64,000 bases of DNA from Primorskyibacter sedentarius (GTDB taxonomy: Bacteria; Pseudomonadota; Alphaproteobacteria; Rhodobacterales; Rhodobacteraceae). Below the pieces are notes generated by a model, which saw only the letters and a program-made list of their open reading frames with translations, was not told where the DNA came from and searched no databases. Shown here one piece after another: positions 18,344 through 27,271 of the stretch (the stretch's first letter is position 1; the number at the start of each line of letters is the position of its first letter). The position numbers and the translations under genes were made by a program. The stretch spans positions 682,001 through 746,000 of the forward strand of contig NZ_SLZU01000001.1 in the NCBI RefSeq assembly GCF_004342065.1, given 5' to 3'.

Positions 18344-19699
18344 TCAGACCGCGGGGCTATTGCCCGCGCGGCGCATGTCATACCCGTCAATTGCGCCCGC
18401 AATCAAACGCGCGAAGGGACGGGCCGAATGGCGGATCCGGAACCCCTCGGCTGTCTTGGTCAGAACATCCGCGAACCGTTTGGTGACGGTCGAAAGCATC
18501 CCGTCCAGACGCTCGGGCGTGATGTCGAAGCGTGACAGAATTTCTTTGTAATCAACGCCCAGATCGCACATCAGCATCTCGATCAGGCGGGCGCGAAGGT
18601 AATCCTCTTCCGTCAGCGCGTGACCACGAACCGTCGCATACGCCCCCGCCCCCGCGGTTTCGCAATAGGCCGAGGTCGCGGCCGCATTCTGCGTGTAGCC
18701 CTGCGCGAAACGCGAGATAGACGAGGCACCCAGCCCGATCAGTGCCTCTGCTCTATCGTCGGAATAGCCTTGGAAACAGCGCCGCAACCGACCCGTGCGC
18801 TGCGCGATTTCAAGCTTGTCCCCCTTGATCGCGAAATGGTCGATTCCGACCTCTGCATAGCCATCCCAGACGAACAGTTTGCGGGCGATTTCGAACAGTT
18901 GCAGCCGCTCGCCGGGTTCCGGCAAAAGATCGGACGAGATCAGCATCTGCCGTTTCGCCATCCACGGGGCGTGCAGATACCCGTTAAGCGCAACCCTGTC
19001 CGGACCAAGAGAGAGCAGCTTTTGCACGCTGTCCGTGATCCGCACATTGGTCTGCCCGGGCAAGCCATACAGGATTTCAGCGTCAAGTCTGGCCACGCCA
19101 AGGTCGCGCAGGATCGCCACGACATCGGCGGTGACCTCGTAGCTCAGCATCCGCCCGATGGTCTTCTGGACATGCTGGTCAAAGTCCTGAACACCGATCG
19201 TGGCGCAGTTCATGCCAACCGCAACAAGTGCTTCAAGCCGCGCGGCGTCAATCTCGTTCGGGTCGATTTCGACCGAGAATTCGGTAGACGCATCGGGGGG
19301 CGCTACCTCAAAAACGGCCTGCGCAAGATCCGAAAGCGCCGCCGCATCCAGCAAGGTCGGTGTGCCGCCTCCCCAATGCATGCAGGCGAGTGTGGCCCCC
19401 GGTGGCAGATCGCGGGCCAGGAGGCGCAGCTCTGCCTTCAACGCGTCAAGATAAGCAGCGACCGGACCCCGTCCCTGCACAGTCTGGGTGCGTGCAGAGC
19501 AGAACCAGCACAGCTTGCTGCAAAAGGGGATATGCACATAAATCGAAATGCGCGCACCGGGCGGCAGCGCCTTGATCCACTCACGGTGCTGCGTCGGGCC
19601 AGTCTCGCCAGAAAAATGTGCAGCCGCGGGGTAGCTCGTGTAACGAGGTACACGCGCGTCAAATAACCCCATCTGCGCGAGTTGTTTTTGGCTGATCAT
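18344..19699 (-). CDS. hemN: Oxygen-independent coproporphyrinogen III oxidase
   Basis: 451 aa cytoplasmic radical-SAM enzyme making protoporphyrinogen IX without oxygen. The 4Fe-4S cluster is held by C60, C64 and C67 (CSKLCWFC). Family marks are PRYTSYPAA near the N-terminus, HWGGGTPT, EIDPNEID, and YGLPGQT. The C-terminal HemN domain is present. The first ATG at 19699 gives the usual N-terminal length. An internal ATG at 19672 is the alternative. It is divergent from fnrL, and an FNR box lies between them, so anaerobic induction is expected, as for hemN/hemZ in Rhodobacter. The oxygen-dependent counterpart hemF is at 35149-36042. Confidence 0.95.
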   Translation of the reverse strand: MISQKQLAQMGLFDARVPRYTSYPAAAHFSGETGPTQHREWIKALPPGARISIYVHIPFCSKLCWFCSARTQTVQGRGPVAAYLDALKAELRLLARDLPPGATLACMHWGGGTPTLLDAAALSDLAQAVFEVAPPDASTEFSVEIDPNEIDAARLEALVAVGMNCATIGVQDFDQHVQKTIGRMLSYEVTADVVAILRDLGVARLDAEILYGLPGQTNVRITDSVQKLLSLGPDRVALNGYLHAPWMAKRQMLISSDLLPEPGERLQLFEIARKLFVWDGYAEVGIDHFAIKGDKLEIAQRTGRLRRCFQGYSDDRAEALIGLGASSISRFAQGYTQNAAATSAYCETAGAGAYATVRGHALTEEDYLRARLIEMLMCDLGVDYKEILSRFDITPERLDGMLSTVTKRFADVLTKTAEGFRIRHSARPFARLIAGAIDGYDMRRAGNSPAV

Positions 19700-19735
19700 C
19701 CCCCTATTGTTAGCTAGTCAAGTGTTCGATTGGCT

Positions 19736-19749
19736 TTGACTTAGATCAA
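19736..19749. promoter_or_regulatory. FNR box between hemN and fnrL
   Basis: TTGACTTAGATCAA matches TTGAT-N4-ATCAA at nine of ten half-site positions. Its centre is 21.5 bases upstream of the fnrL ATG, a position suited to repression (autoregulation). It is 43.5 bases upstream of the hemN ATG, which fits class II activation only if the hemN leader is very short. Confidence 0.85.
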
Positions 19750-19763
19750 GTTGGGACTTCAAC

Positions 19764-20510
19764 ATGCTGCAAGAGCCCATTCTAACGGGATCACAGAACT
19801 GCGAAGAGTGTCCGATCCGGCACCGCGCAGTGTGCGCCCGGTGCGAAACGGATGAGTTGCAGCGCCTCGAAGAGGTCAAGTATTACCGTCGGTTCGAGGC
19901 CGGCCAGCCCATCATCTGGTGCGGCGACCGCATGGATTTCGTGGGGTCCGTCGTCTTGGGCGTCGCTTCGCTCACCCAGGCCATGGAAGACGGGCGCACG
20001 CAAATGGTCGGGCTGTTGCTGCCCTCTGACTTCGTGGGCCGCCCCGGTCGCGCGGTTGCCGCCTATGATGTGACGGCCACGACCGACGTGCTGATGTGCT
20101 GTTTCCGCAGGGCCCCTTTCGAAGCGCTGATCGAGGACACGCCGCATATCGCGCACCGGCTGCTTGAGATGACGCTGGACGAACTGGACGCGGCACGTGA
20201 ATGGATGCTCGTTCTGGGCCGCAAGACCGCGCGCGAGAAGATCGCCTCGCTCCTGTCCATCATCGCCCGGCGCGACGCCATGCTGCATATCCGCCGCGAG
20301 GACGGGCCGGTTGTCTTTGATCTGCCGCTGACACGCGAAGCCATGGCCGATTACCTCGGGCTGACATTGGAAACCGTCAGCCGACAGGTCTCTGCGCTGC
20401 GCAAGGATGGTGTGATCTCTCTGGAAGGCAAGCGTCACGTGACCGTCCCGGATATCAGCCGACTGCTGGAAGAGGCAGGCGACGATATGGATGGCGGCCT
20501 GATTTCCTGA
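19764..20510 (+). CDS. fnrL: Oxygen-sensing transcription regulator FnrL
   Basis: 248 aa Crp/Fnr regulator. N-terminal cysteines C13, C16, C24 and C27, with a further CC pair in VLMCCFRRAPF (about 110), can hold the oxygen-labile 4Fe-4S cluster. A cyclic-nucleotide-like beta-roll and a dimer helix follow. The C-terminal helix-turn-helix MADYLGLTLETVSRQVSALRK carries the E--SR recognition residues that read TTGAT half-sites. It is divergent from hemN, downstream of an FNR box and next to usp and ccoNOQP, the classic FnrL neighbourhood in Rhodobacteraceae. It should activate the cco genes and hemN when oxygen falls. All four boxes listed here are predicted targets. Confidence 0.95.
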   Translation: MLQEPILTGSQNCEECPIRHRAVCARCETDELQRLEEVKYYRRFEAGQPIIWCGDRMDFVGSVVLGVASLTQAMEDGRTQMVGLLLPSDFVGRPGRAVAAYDVTATTDVLMCCFRRAPFEALIEDTPHIAHRLLEMTLDELDAAREWMLVLGRKTAREKIASLLSIIARRDAMLHIRREDGPVVFDLPLTREAMADYLGLTLETVSRQVSALRKDGVISLEGKRHVTVPDISRLLEEAGDDMDGGLIS

Positions 20511-20531
20511 CCGCAGACATTTCCGGACGGT

Positions 20532-20555
20532 AGAGGCGGCATGAAAGCCGCCTCT
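20532..20555. terminator. Bidirectional terminator between fnrL and usp
   Basis: AGAGGCGGC - ATGAAA - GCCGCCTCT, a perfect 9-bp stem between convergent stop codons. T-runs are short on both sides. Confidence 0.7.
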
Positions 20556-20570
20556 GACCTTATGCGAAGA

Positions 20571-21410
20571 TCAGTGCGCCATGAACACCGGCACGGGCGA
20601 ATGTTCCAGCATGTTGCGGGTGGCACCCCCCAGGATCGCCTCGCGGAACCGAGAATGCCCGTATGCCCCCATGACAATCAGATCCGCTTCGACGTCGCCG
20701 ACATGGCGCACCAGAATATCGGACACCCGCGGCATCACCTTGGACAGCACGTCGATCTGCGACTTCACACCGTGGCGCGCAAGATATTGTGACAGCATGC
20801 CGCCGGGATCGGACCGGTTCGGACCATGGGTCGGCGGGTCGATGATGACGACATGCACGATGTCGGCCGCCTGCAAGAGAGGCAGGCTGGCGCGGACAGC
20901 ATTCAGCGCCTCGGCACTTTCATTCCAGGCCAGCACGATCCGCTTGGGCTGCGCAACAAGGTCCGCGTCATCGGGCACGACAAGCACAGGCGTCTGCCCT
21001 TCGAAGAGCGCCCCCTCCACCACCGGTTCGAGTTCGGCGCCGCGATCCTTGCCATAGGGCTGCGGTACGACGACAAGGTCCGAAAAGCGCGCCCGGGCGG
21101 CCACGTGACGCGTGATGTCGGCCAGTTGCGCCACGCCTGCCTCCACCCCCCAGCGGCCATCGCGGGCATCAAGATGCTCGCGGGCAAAGGCTGCCAGAGT
21201 TTCTGCCTCTTCTGTCGCGCGCGCGATGGTTTCCTGCAGGATCATCGCATTTGCACCGGCGTAGTAGTACCCGGCCTGGCTGCGATCGACCCCAAGGCAC
21301 AGCACATCCAGATGCGCCTCGTTGGCCTCTGCCAGCGTCGCTGCATGGGCCAAAGTCGTCCCCGCCACACCATTGTCGGTTAGGACGGTCAATAATGTCT
21401 TATAGGCCAT
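20571..21410 (-). CDS. Tandem universal stress protein
   Basis: 279 aa with two Usp alpha/beta domains, about 1-145 and 152-279. The second ends DLIVMGAYGHSRFREAILGG, close to the ATP-binding pattern G-x2-G-x9-G, but the expected Ser/Thr after the last Gly is Gly. Nucleotide binding is therefore uncertain. The protein is cytoplasmic. It is transcribed away from ccoN, and a perfect FNR box stands 68 bases (centre) upstream of its start. Micro-oxic induction together with the cbb3 oxidase is therefore likely. The biochemical role is unknown; tandem Usp proteins in other bacteria support survival under anoxia or energy stress. Confidence 0.9.
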   Translation of the reverse strand: MAYKTLLTVLTDNGVAGTTLAHAATLAEANEAHLDVLCLGVDRSQAGYYYAGANAMILQETIARATEEAETLAAFAREHLDARDGRWGVEAGVAQLADITRHVAARARFSDLVVVPQPYGKDRGAELEPVVEGALFEGQTPVLVVPDDADLVAQPKRIVLAWNESAEALNAVRASLPLLQAADIVHVVIIDPPTHGPNRSDPGGMLSQYLARHGVKSQIDVLSKVMPRVSDILVRHVGDVEADLIVMGAYGHSRFREAILGGATRNMLEHSPVPVFMAH

Positions 21411-21471
21411 GATTCCCTCTCCTGCCTTCTGCCTTGTCTTACAAACCTAGGCCCGATGCGCGACGCGATCT

Positions 21472-21485
21472 TTGATGCGCATCAA
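21472..21485. promoter_or_regulatory. Perfect FNR box, usp side
   Basis: TTGATGCGCATCAA is an exact match to the FNR consensus. With activator spacing of -41.5, transcription toward usp would start near 21437, giving a leader of about 27 bases. Confidence 0.92.
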
Positions 21486-21503
21486 AGACCCCACAGACAA
21501 AGG

Positions 21504-21517
21504 TTGACCTAGATCAA
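21504..21517. promoter_or_regulatory. FNR box of ccoNOQP
   Basis: TTGACCTAGATCAA, nine of ten half-site bases. At -41.5 spacing the ccoN transcript would start near 21552, about 57 bases before the ATG. It lies only 18 bases from the usp-side box, so the two bound dimers may interact. Confidence 0.9.
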
Positions 21518-21608
21518 GGCATCCGCACCGCAAACATCGCAAAACGCGGCAATCGGATACCCCTCCGCGCAGGGTACGAATCGTGCGGGTACGACGAAGG
21601 GACAAACA

Positions 21609-23222
21609 ATGACAAACTATTTCAAGCTGATCGCGCTTGGTCTGGTCACGCTATTTGCGATGATCGCGGCCAACTATGCGCGTGACGCGGCTTATATGGT
21701 GCATGCCATTATCATCATGCTGCTCGCAGGTGGCCTGTTTCTGTGGACGCTGCGCAATACGGACGAGCCGGTGCCAGCAGCAGTGCTGCAGACCGATTAC
21801 ATGGACGGCGTGGTCCGCTACGGCGTGATCGCCACCTGTTTTTGGGGCGTCGTCGGCTTTCTGGTCGGCACATTCATCGCCTTTCAGCTGGCCTTTCCCG
21901 CGCTGAATTTCGACTGGGCCGATGGGTATGCGAATTTCGGTCGGTTGCGCCCGCTGCATACCTCGGCGGTGATCTTCGCCTTTGGCGGCAACGCGCTGAT
22001 CGCCACGTCTTTCTACGTCGTCCAACGCACCAGTGCTGCGCGGCTCTGGGGTGGTAATCTGGCGTGGTATGTCTTCTGGGGGTATCAGCTGTTCATCGTT
22101 CTGGCGGCGACCGGCTATCTGCTGGGTGCCACGCAGTCCAAGGAATATGCCGAGCCTGAATGGCATGTGGACCTTCTGCTGACCGTTGTCTGGCTGGCCT
22201 ATCTGGCCGTGTTCCTGGGCACGATCATCAAGCGGAAAGAGCCGCATATCTACGTCGCAAACTGGTTCTACCTGTCCTTCATCGTGACCGTGGCAATGCT
22301 GCATGTCTTCAACAACCTGTCCATCCCGGTCAGCCTGTTCGGGTCGAAATCCGTTCAGGTCTTTTCGGGCGTGCAGGACGCGATGACGCAATGGTGGTAC
22401 GGCCACAACGCCGTGGGCTTCTTCCTGACGGCGGGCTTTCTGGGGATGATGTACTACTTCGTGCCCAAGCAAGCTGGCCGCCCGGTATACAGCTACAAAC
22501 TGTCGATCATCCACTTCTGGGCGCTGATCTTCATCTATATCTGGGCAGGCCCGCACCACCTGCACTACACGGCGCTGCCTGACTGGGCATCGACGCTGGG
22601 CATGGTGTTCTCGATCGTTCTGTGGATGCCCTCCTGGGGCGGCATGATCAACGGGCTGATGACGCTGTCGGGTGCCTGGGACAAGCTGCGCACCGACCCG
22701 GTGATCCGGATGATGGTGATCTCCATCGGTTTCTACGGCATGTCGACCTTCGAAGGTCCGATGATGTCGATCCGCGCAGTGAACTCGCTGTCGCATTACA
22801 CCGACTGGACCATCGGCCACGTGCATTCCGGCGCGCTTGGCTGGAACGGCATGATCACCTTCGGCGCGCTGTACTTCCTGGTGCCGAAACTGTGGAACCG
22901 CGAACGTCTTTACAGCCTAAGCCTTGTCAGCTGGCACTTCTGGCTCGCCACGATCGGCATCGTGCTCTACGCCGCGTCGATGTGGGTCACAGGTATCATG
23001 GAAGGCCTGATGTGGCGTGAAGTTGACGCGAACGGCTTCCTCGTGAACGCCTTTGCCGACACGGTGGCTGCGAAGTTCCCGATGTATGTGGTCCGCGGAC
23101 TGGGTGGGGTCATGTTCCTCGCCGGCGCCCTGATCATGGTTTACAACCTCTGGATGACTGTGAAGCGCAGCCCGGCCGTCGAAGCCGATATCGCTGCCTC
23201 GCATGCCACCCCGGCCGAATAA
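21609..23222 (+). CDS. ccoN: cbb3 cytochrome c oxidase catalytic subunit I
   Basis: 537 aa, twelve-helix heme-copper oxidase subunit that reduces oxygen at a heme b3/CuB centre and pumps protons. Conserved His-bearing segments are visible: [21 protein letters not shown] (low-spin heme ligand), [19 protein letters not shown] (CuB site), [13 protein letters not shown] (the CuB HH pair), and [20 protein letters not shown] (heme ligands). Length is standard for CcoN. AAGGGAC precedes ATG 21609. It is the first gene of ccoNOQP and sits under an FNR box, for growth at low oxygen. Confidence 0.97.
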   Translation: MTNYFKLIALGLVTLFAMIAANYARDAAYMVHAIIIMLLAGGLFLWTLRNTDEPVPAAVLQTDYMDGVVRYGVIATCFWGVVGFLVGTFIAFQLAFPALNFDWADGYANFGRLRPLHTSAVIFAFGGNALIATSFYVVQRTSAARLWGGNLAWYVFWGYQLFIVLAATGYLLGATQSKEYAEPEWHVDLLLTVVWLAYLAVFLGTIIKRKEPHIYVANWFYLSFIVTVAMLHVFNNLSIPVSLFGSKSVQVFSGVQDAMTQWWYGHNAVGFFLTAGFLGMMYYFVPKQAGRPVYSYKLSIIHFWALIFIYIWAGPHHLHYTALPDWASTLGMVFSIVLWMPSWGGMINGLMTLSGAWDKLRTDPVIRMMVISIGFYGMSTFEGPMMSIRAVNSLSHYTDWTIGHVHSGALGWNGMITFGALYFLVPKLWNRERLYSLSLVSWHFWLATIGIVLYAASMWVTGIMEGLMWREVDANGFLVNAFADTVAAKFPMYVVRGLGGVMFLAGALIMVYNLWMTVKRSPAVEADIAASHATPAE

Positions 23223-23236
23223 GGAGCGCCGAGACA

Positions 23237-23965
23237 ATGGCAATTCTGGACAAACACGCAATCCTCGAGAAGAACGCGACGCTTCTTCTGATCTTCAGCT
23301 TCCTTGTGGTGACCATCGGCGGCCTGGTGCAGATCGTGCCGCTGTTCTACCTCGAAAACACTATCGAGGAAGTGGAAGGCATGCGCCCCTACACCCCGCT
23401 GGAGCTTACGGGGCGCGACATCTACATCCGTGAAGGCTGCTATGTCTGCCACAGCCAGATGATCCGCCCCATGCGGGACGAGGTCGAACGCTATGGCCAT
23501 TACAGCCTTGCCGCGGAATCGATGTACGACCATCCGTTCCAGTGGGGCTCCAAACGCACCGGGCCGGATCTGGCACGCGTCGGTGGGCGCTATTCGGATG
23601 ATTGGCATGTGGACCACCTGCGTAATCCGCAATCGGTCGTGCCGGAATCCGTGATGCCGAAATACGGCTATCTGGAGCAAAAGGTGATCGACGGCCAATA
23701 TGTCGCCGACCTCATGCGCACCCATGCCTTTGTGGGCGTTCCCTATTCCGACGAGATGATCGAGGAAGGTCAGCGGGACTTTGCCGCACAAGCCGACCCT
23801 GACAGCGACTATGACGGTCTTCTGGAACGCTATGGCGAGAAAGTGGTCGTCAGCAATTTCGACGGTCAGCCGGGCGTCACCGAAGCGGATGCTCTGATCG
23901 CCTACCTGCAAATGCTGGGCACGCTGGTCGATTTCTCGACCTTCACGCCTGATGCAAGCCGCTGA
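23237..23965 (+). CDS. ccoO: cbb3 oxidase monoheme cytochrome c subunit II
   Basis: 242 aa. A single N-terminal membrane helix (about 16-38) anchors a periplasmic cytochrome c domain. Heme is attached at C68-x-x-C71-H72 (CYVCHS), followed by [14 protein letters not shown], typical of CcoO. Methionine ligand candidates include VMPKYGY. It passes electrons to CcoN and is needed for subunit assembly. It lies 14 bases after ccoN in the same transcript. Confidence 0.97.
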   Translation: MAILDKHAILEKNATLLLIFSFLVVTIGGLVQIVPLFYLENTIEEVEGMRPYTPLELTGRDIYIREGCYVCHSQMIRPMRDEVERYGHYSLAAESMYDHPFQWGSKRTGPDLARVGGRYSDDWHVDHLRNPQSVVPESVMPKYGYLEQKVIDGQYVADLMRTHAFVGVPYSDEMIEEGQRDFAAQADPDSDYDGLLERYGEKVVVSNFDGQPGVTEADALIAYLQMLGTLVDFSTFTPDASR

Positions 23966-23977
23966 GGGAGACTGAGC

Positions 23978-24163
23978 ATGGAAACCTATTCTCTACTTCG
24001 CCAATTCGCGGACAGCTGGATGCTGCTGGCATTGTTCGCCTTCTTCATCGGCATCATCATCTGGGTGTTCCGCCCCGGTGCCAGCAAGACCTATAGCGAC
24101 ACGGCCGACATCCCCTTCCGGCATGAAGACAAACCCGCCGAAGACAAGGAGGCGAGGACATGA
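23978..24163 (+). CDS. ccoQ: cbb3 oxidase small subunit CcoQ
   Basis: 61 aa. One transmembrane helix (about 13-30, [18 protein letters not shown]) is followed by a charged cytoplasmic tail with the usual [17 protein letters not shown] pattern. CcoQ stabilises the oxidase under oxygen exposure in relatives. Its stop overlaps the ccoP start (ATGA), so translation is coupled. Confidence 0.95.
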   Translation: METYSLLRQFADSWMLLALFAFFIGIIIWVFRPGASKTYSDTADIPFRHEDKPAEDKEART

Positions 24164-25041
24164 GCAAGAAACCGGAACTCAAGAAGGGTGATCCCGAAAC
24201 CACCGGCCATAGCTGGGACGGCATTCAGGAATTCAACAACCCCCTGCCGCGCTGGTGGCTGTGGACGTTCTATGCCTGCATCGTCTGGGCAATCGGCTAT
24301 TCTATCGCCTACCCGGCATGGCCGATGGTCAACAAGGCAACGGCCGGTGTGCTGGGCTATTCGACACGTGCCGAGGTTGCCAAGGACATCGCCGCCGTCG
24401 AGGCGCGCAATGCCGGGATCAACGAACAGCTGGCCTCGGTCGAGCTGACGCAGATCAGCGCCGATCCAGAGCTTCAGGGCTATGCCCAGAACGCAGGGGG
24501 CGCGGTGTTCCGCACATGGTGCGCCCAGTGCCACGGATCGGGTGCCGCGGGTGCCAAGGGCTATCCCAACCTGCTGGACGATGACTGGCTGTGGGGCGGC
24601 GATATCGAAGCCATCCACGAAACGATCAGCTACGGCATCCGCAACGAGACGAACCCCGATGCGCGCTATTCCGAGATGCCCGCCTTTGGCCGCGACGAAT
24701 TGCTGGAAGACGAGCAGATCGAACAGGTGGTGAACTACGTCATGTCGCTGTCGGGCACGCCGAATGATCCGGCGCTCGTAGCGGAAGGCGAGGTCGTTTT
24801 CATGGACAACTGTGCGTCCTGCCATGCCGAAGACGGCACCGGCGACCGGACGCAGGGCGCGCCGAACCTGACCGATGCGATCTGGCTTTACGGGGGCGAC
24901 TACGACGCGCTGATGGAAACGGTGCACAACGCCCGTTACGGAGTCATGCCCGAATGGCAGGACCGTCTGTCCGAGGCAGAAATCCGCGCCGTCGCGTCCT
25001 ACGTACACGGTCTTGGCGGGGGCGAAGCCACCCCCGAATGA
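24160..25041 (+). CDS. ccoP: cbb3 oxidase diheme cytochrome c subunit III
   Basis: 293 aa. The N-terminal cytoplasmic part contains [17 protein letters not shown], a CcoP hallmark. One membrane helix (about 32-54) is followed by two periplasmic cytochrome c domains with hemes at C121-x-x-C124-H125 and C218-x-x-C221-H222. These receive electrons from soluble or membrane cytochromes. AAGGAGG precedes ATG 24160. It is the last oxidase gene, followed by a hairpin-rich tail and a terminator at 25136-25171. Confidence 0.97.
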   Translation: MSKKPELKKGDPETTGHSWDGIQEFNNPLPRWWLWTFYACIVWAIGYSIAYPAWPMVNKATAGVLGYSTRAEVAKDIAAVEARNAGINEQLASVELTQISADPELQGYAQNAGGAVFRTWCAQCHGSGAAGAKGYPNLLDDDWLWGGDIEAIHETISYGIRNETNPDARYSEMPAFGRDELLEDEQIEQVVNYVMSLSGTPNDPALVAEGEVVFMDNCASCHAEDGTGDRTQGAPNLTDAIWLYGGDYDALMETVHNARYGVMPEWQDRLSEAEIRAVASYVHGLGGGEATPE

Positions 25042-25052
25042 CACTCAGGAAT

Positions 25053-25129
25053 ACCGCCGGGCATGTCCCTTGTCTGGCGGTGTGACGCCGGTATCCCGTC
25101 CTGTTCGCGCGTTTCCAGGGATACCGGCG
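25053..25129. repeat. Two successive inverted repeats in the ccoP 3' region
   Basis: First, ACCGCC (25053-25058) pairs with GGCGGT (25076-25081). Second, a perfect 12-bp pair CGCCGGTATCCC (25086-25097) and GGGATACCGGCG (25118-25129) encloses 20 bases, and GTGA/TCAC on the outside can extend it across a bulge. They form stem-loops between the ccoP stop and its terminator. Their role (mRNA 3' stabilisation, small RNA or binding site) is unknown. Confidence 0.6.
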
Positions 25130-25135
25130 CTCACG

Positions 25136-25171
25136 AAAAGGGTCGCATCCGTTAACGGTTGCGGCCTTTTT
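25136..25171 (+). terminator. Rho-independent terminator of ccoNOQP
   Basis: AAAAGGGTCGCA pairs with TGCGGCCTTTTT through 12 positions (two G-T pairs), with an inner CCG-TTAA-CGG stem. The right arm merges into a T-run. Confidence 0.8.
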
Positions 25172-25291
25172 CATTGGCGATCATCCAAGATGATTTGGCG
25201 CAGTGCAAGCGATACAAAGACCGGCTTCGCCATTGTAACCAAGGGCTTCCGGCAAGGGGACGGTCATTTTCAACCCTCCCTTGCGGCCAGA

Positions 25292-25564
25292 TCAGCTGCC
25301 CCGGCCCTTACCGCCACGCGACGCCTGTGACCGTCCACCGCTCTGGTTGCTGCGACCCGCATCTTCCAGCTTGCCGCGCGCCCGTTGCTCCATCTTCCCG
25401 CGCATTTCGTCCTGACCCGGCGTGTTGACGCTCTTTGCCTGGTTGGCATCGTGGTTCCTGCTCAGGACGGTGTCGCCTTCCCCGGCCCAGGGGTTCGCAT
25501 GATCCGCAAATGCGGGGGCGGCCAGAAGGCACAGAACAGCGGTGATGGTCAGGTGTTTCTTCAT
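25292..25564 (-). CDS. Small secreted basic protein, function unknown
   Basis: 90 aa. A clear signal peptide (MKKHLTITAVLCLLAAPAFA) is followed by DHANPWAG and a hydrophilic mature part of about 70 residues. It ends in a Gly/Arg/Ser-rich tail (SGGRSQASRGGKGRGS). No cysteines remain after cleavage and there is no known motif. It is encoded on the opposite strand between ccoNOQP and ccoGHIS. An AT-rich stretch at 25590-25630 could be its promoter. Convergence with the ccoP terminator suggests independent expression. Confidence 0.65.
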   Translation of the reverse strand: MKKHLTITAVLCLLAAPAFADHANPWAGEGDTVLSRNHDANQAKSVNTPGQDEMRGKMEQRARGKLEDAGRSNQSGGRSQASRGGKGRGS

Positions 25565-25757
25565 CTCGGTCGTCCTTTACAAGATCACATAAGCACTCCA
25601 GATAAGTATTCAGTAATTGGAATATCAAGTACCCCCTGCCGGACCTGATGAAATGTCGCACCTTTGGCCGGTTCCGGCCCCGTCGCTTCATGCCGCGCAT
25701 CTTTGCGACCCGGCCCTGAAGGAGAACCGGCCAATAGGTGAGTTTCAGACTCAGTAT

Positions 25758-25771
25758 TTGACACAGGTCAA
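25758..25771. promoter_or_regulatory. FNR-type box of ccoGHIS
   Basis: TTGACACAGGTCAA, an exact palindrome that matches the FNR consensus in eight of ten half-site bases. At -41.5 spacing, transcription would start near 25806, a leader of about 29 bases before the ccoG GTG. Confidence 0.82.
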
Positions 25772-25834
25772 AGCCCGAATGCGCGCGGGCTGAGACAACA
25801 GCACGCAAATACGCCCAATTTCCGGAGTGATTCC

Positions 25835-27271
25835 GTGGCCGATTCTCAACCCGAAGCCCCCCCGAGCCTTTATGCCGCGCGCGAACCGATCTTTCCGCGC
25901 CGTGTCTCGGGAAAATTCCGCAATCTCAAATGGGTGATCATGATCGTCACCCTGGGCGTCTACTACCTGACCCCCTGGATTCGGTGGGATCGTGGCCCGA
26001 ACCTGCCCGATCAGGCCGTGCTTGTGGACCTCGCCAACCGTCGGTTCTTCTTCTTCTGGATCGAGATCTGGCCGCATGAGTTCTACTTCATCGCCGGATT
26101 GCTGATCATGGCGGGGCTGGGGCTGTTCCTGTTCACCTCGGCGCTTGGCCGGGTCTGGTGTGGCTATGCCTGTCCGCAAACCGTCTGGACCGATCTCTTC
26201 ATCCTCGTTGAACGCTGGGTGGAGGGCGACCGCAACGCGCGGTTGCGGCTGCACCGGCAGAAGAAACTGGATTTCCGCAAGGCGCGGCTACGCCTGACCA
26301 AATGGGTGCTGTGGTTCCTGATCGGTCTCGCCACCGGCGGGGCCTGGGTGTTCTACTTTACCGATGCGCCCACGCTGCTGCGCGATCTGGTAACGCTGAA
26401 CGCCCATCCGGTCGCCTACACGACCATGCTGGTCCTCACCATGACGACCTTCATCTTCGGCGGCTTCGCGCGTGAACAGATCTGCATCTATGCCTGCCCA
26501 TGGCCGCGCATTCAGGCCGCAATGATGGACGAGGACACGCTGACGGTAGGCTACCGCGAGTGGCGAGGAGAGCCGCGCGGCAAGCTCAAGAAAGGCAAGC
26601 TGGACGCCAATCAGGGCGATTGCATCGACTGTATGGCCTGCGTGAACGTCTGCCCGATGGGAATCGACATCCGGGATGGGCAGCAGTTGGAGTGCATCAC
26701 CTGTGCGCTGTGCATCGACGCCTGCGACGACGTCATGGCCAAGATCGGCAAGCCCCGCGGCCTGATCGACTACCTCGCCGCCTCGGACGAGACGAGCGAG
26801 CGTGCAGGCAACGAACCGCGACCCGTCTGGCGGCACATTTTCCGGCCCCGTACGATCATGTACACGACCCTGTGGTCTCTGGTCGGTCTGGGCCTTGTCT
26901 TTGCGCTGTTCATCCGGCCCGATGTCGAAATGAATGTCGCGCCCGTGCGCAACCCCACTTTCGTCACGCTGTCTGACGGGTCCATCCGCAACACCTATGA
27001 CGTGCGGCTGCTCAACAAGCATGGCGATGACCGGCCTTTCCGCATTACAGTCGCGGGCGACCCCGCATTGCGTGTACAGTTGGAGGGCACACCCTACGAG
27101 TCCGTGACCGTCCCCGCCGACAGCAACTACCTTCAGCGGGTCTACGTGATCGCACCGCCCGATTCGCAGCCGGCAGAGGCCGAGAGGACCGAATTCCGCT
27201 TCTGGGTCGAGGATACCTCGAACGGTGAGCGCGCCTATAAAGACACGATTTTCAACGGCAGGACGAACTGA
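25835..27271 (+). CDS. ccoG: cbb3 oxidase maturation iron-sulfur protein CcoG (RdxB)
   Basis: 478 aa membrane protein thought to reduce copper for cbb3 oxidase assembly. It has several transmembrane helices, the motif RVWCGYACPQTVW, and a ferredoxin-like two-cluster domain (CIDCMACVNVCP ... CITCALCIDACD). A C-terminal periplasmic immunoglobulin-like IG domain (DUF3483 type) follows. The start is a GTG at 25835 with GGAG upstream. It heads ccoGHIS under an FNR box and overlaps ccoH by one base. Confidence 0.95.
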   Translation: MADSQPEAPPSLYAAREPIFPRRVSGKFRNLKWVIMIVTLGVYYLTPWIRWDRGPNLPDQAVLVDLANRRFFFFWIEIWPHEFYFIAGLLIMAGLGLFLFTSALGRVWCGYACPQTVWTDLFILVERWVEGDRNARLRLHRQKKLDFRKARLRLTKWVLWFLIGLATGGAWVFYFTDAPTLLRDLVTLNAHPVAYTTMLVLTMTTFIFGGFAREQICIYACPWPRIQAAMMDEDTLTVGYREWRGEPRGKLKKGKLDANQGDCIDCMACVNVCPMGIDIRDGQQLECITCALCIDACDDVMAKIGKPRGLIDYLAASDETSERAGNEPRPVWRHIFRPRTIMYTTLWSLVGLGLVFALFIRPDVEMNVAPVRNPTFVTLSDGSIRNTYDVRLLNKHGDDRPFRITVAGDPALRVQLEGTPYESVTVPADSNYLQRVYVIAPPDSQPAEAERTEFRFWVEDTSNGERAYKDTIFNGRTN

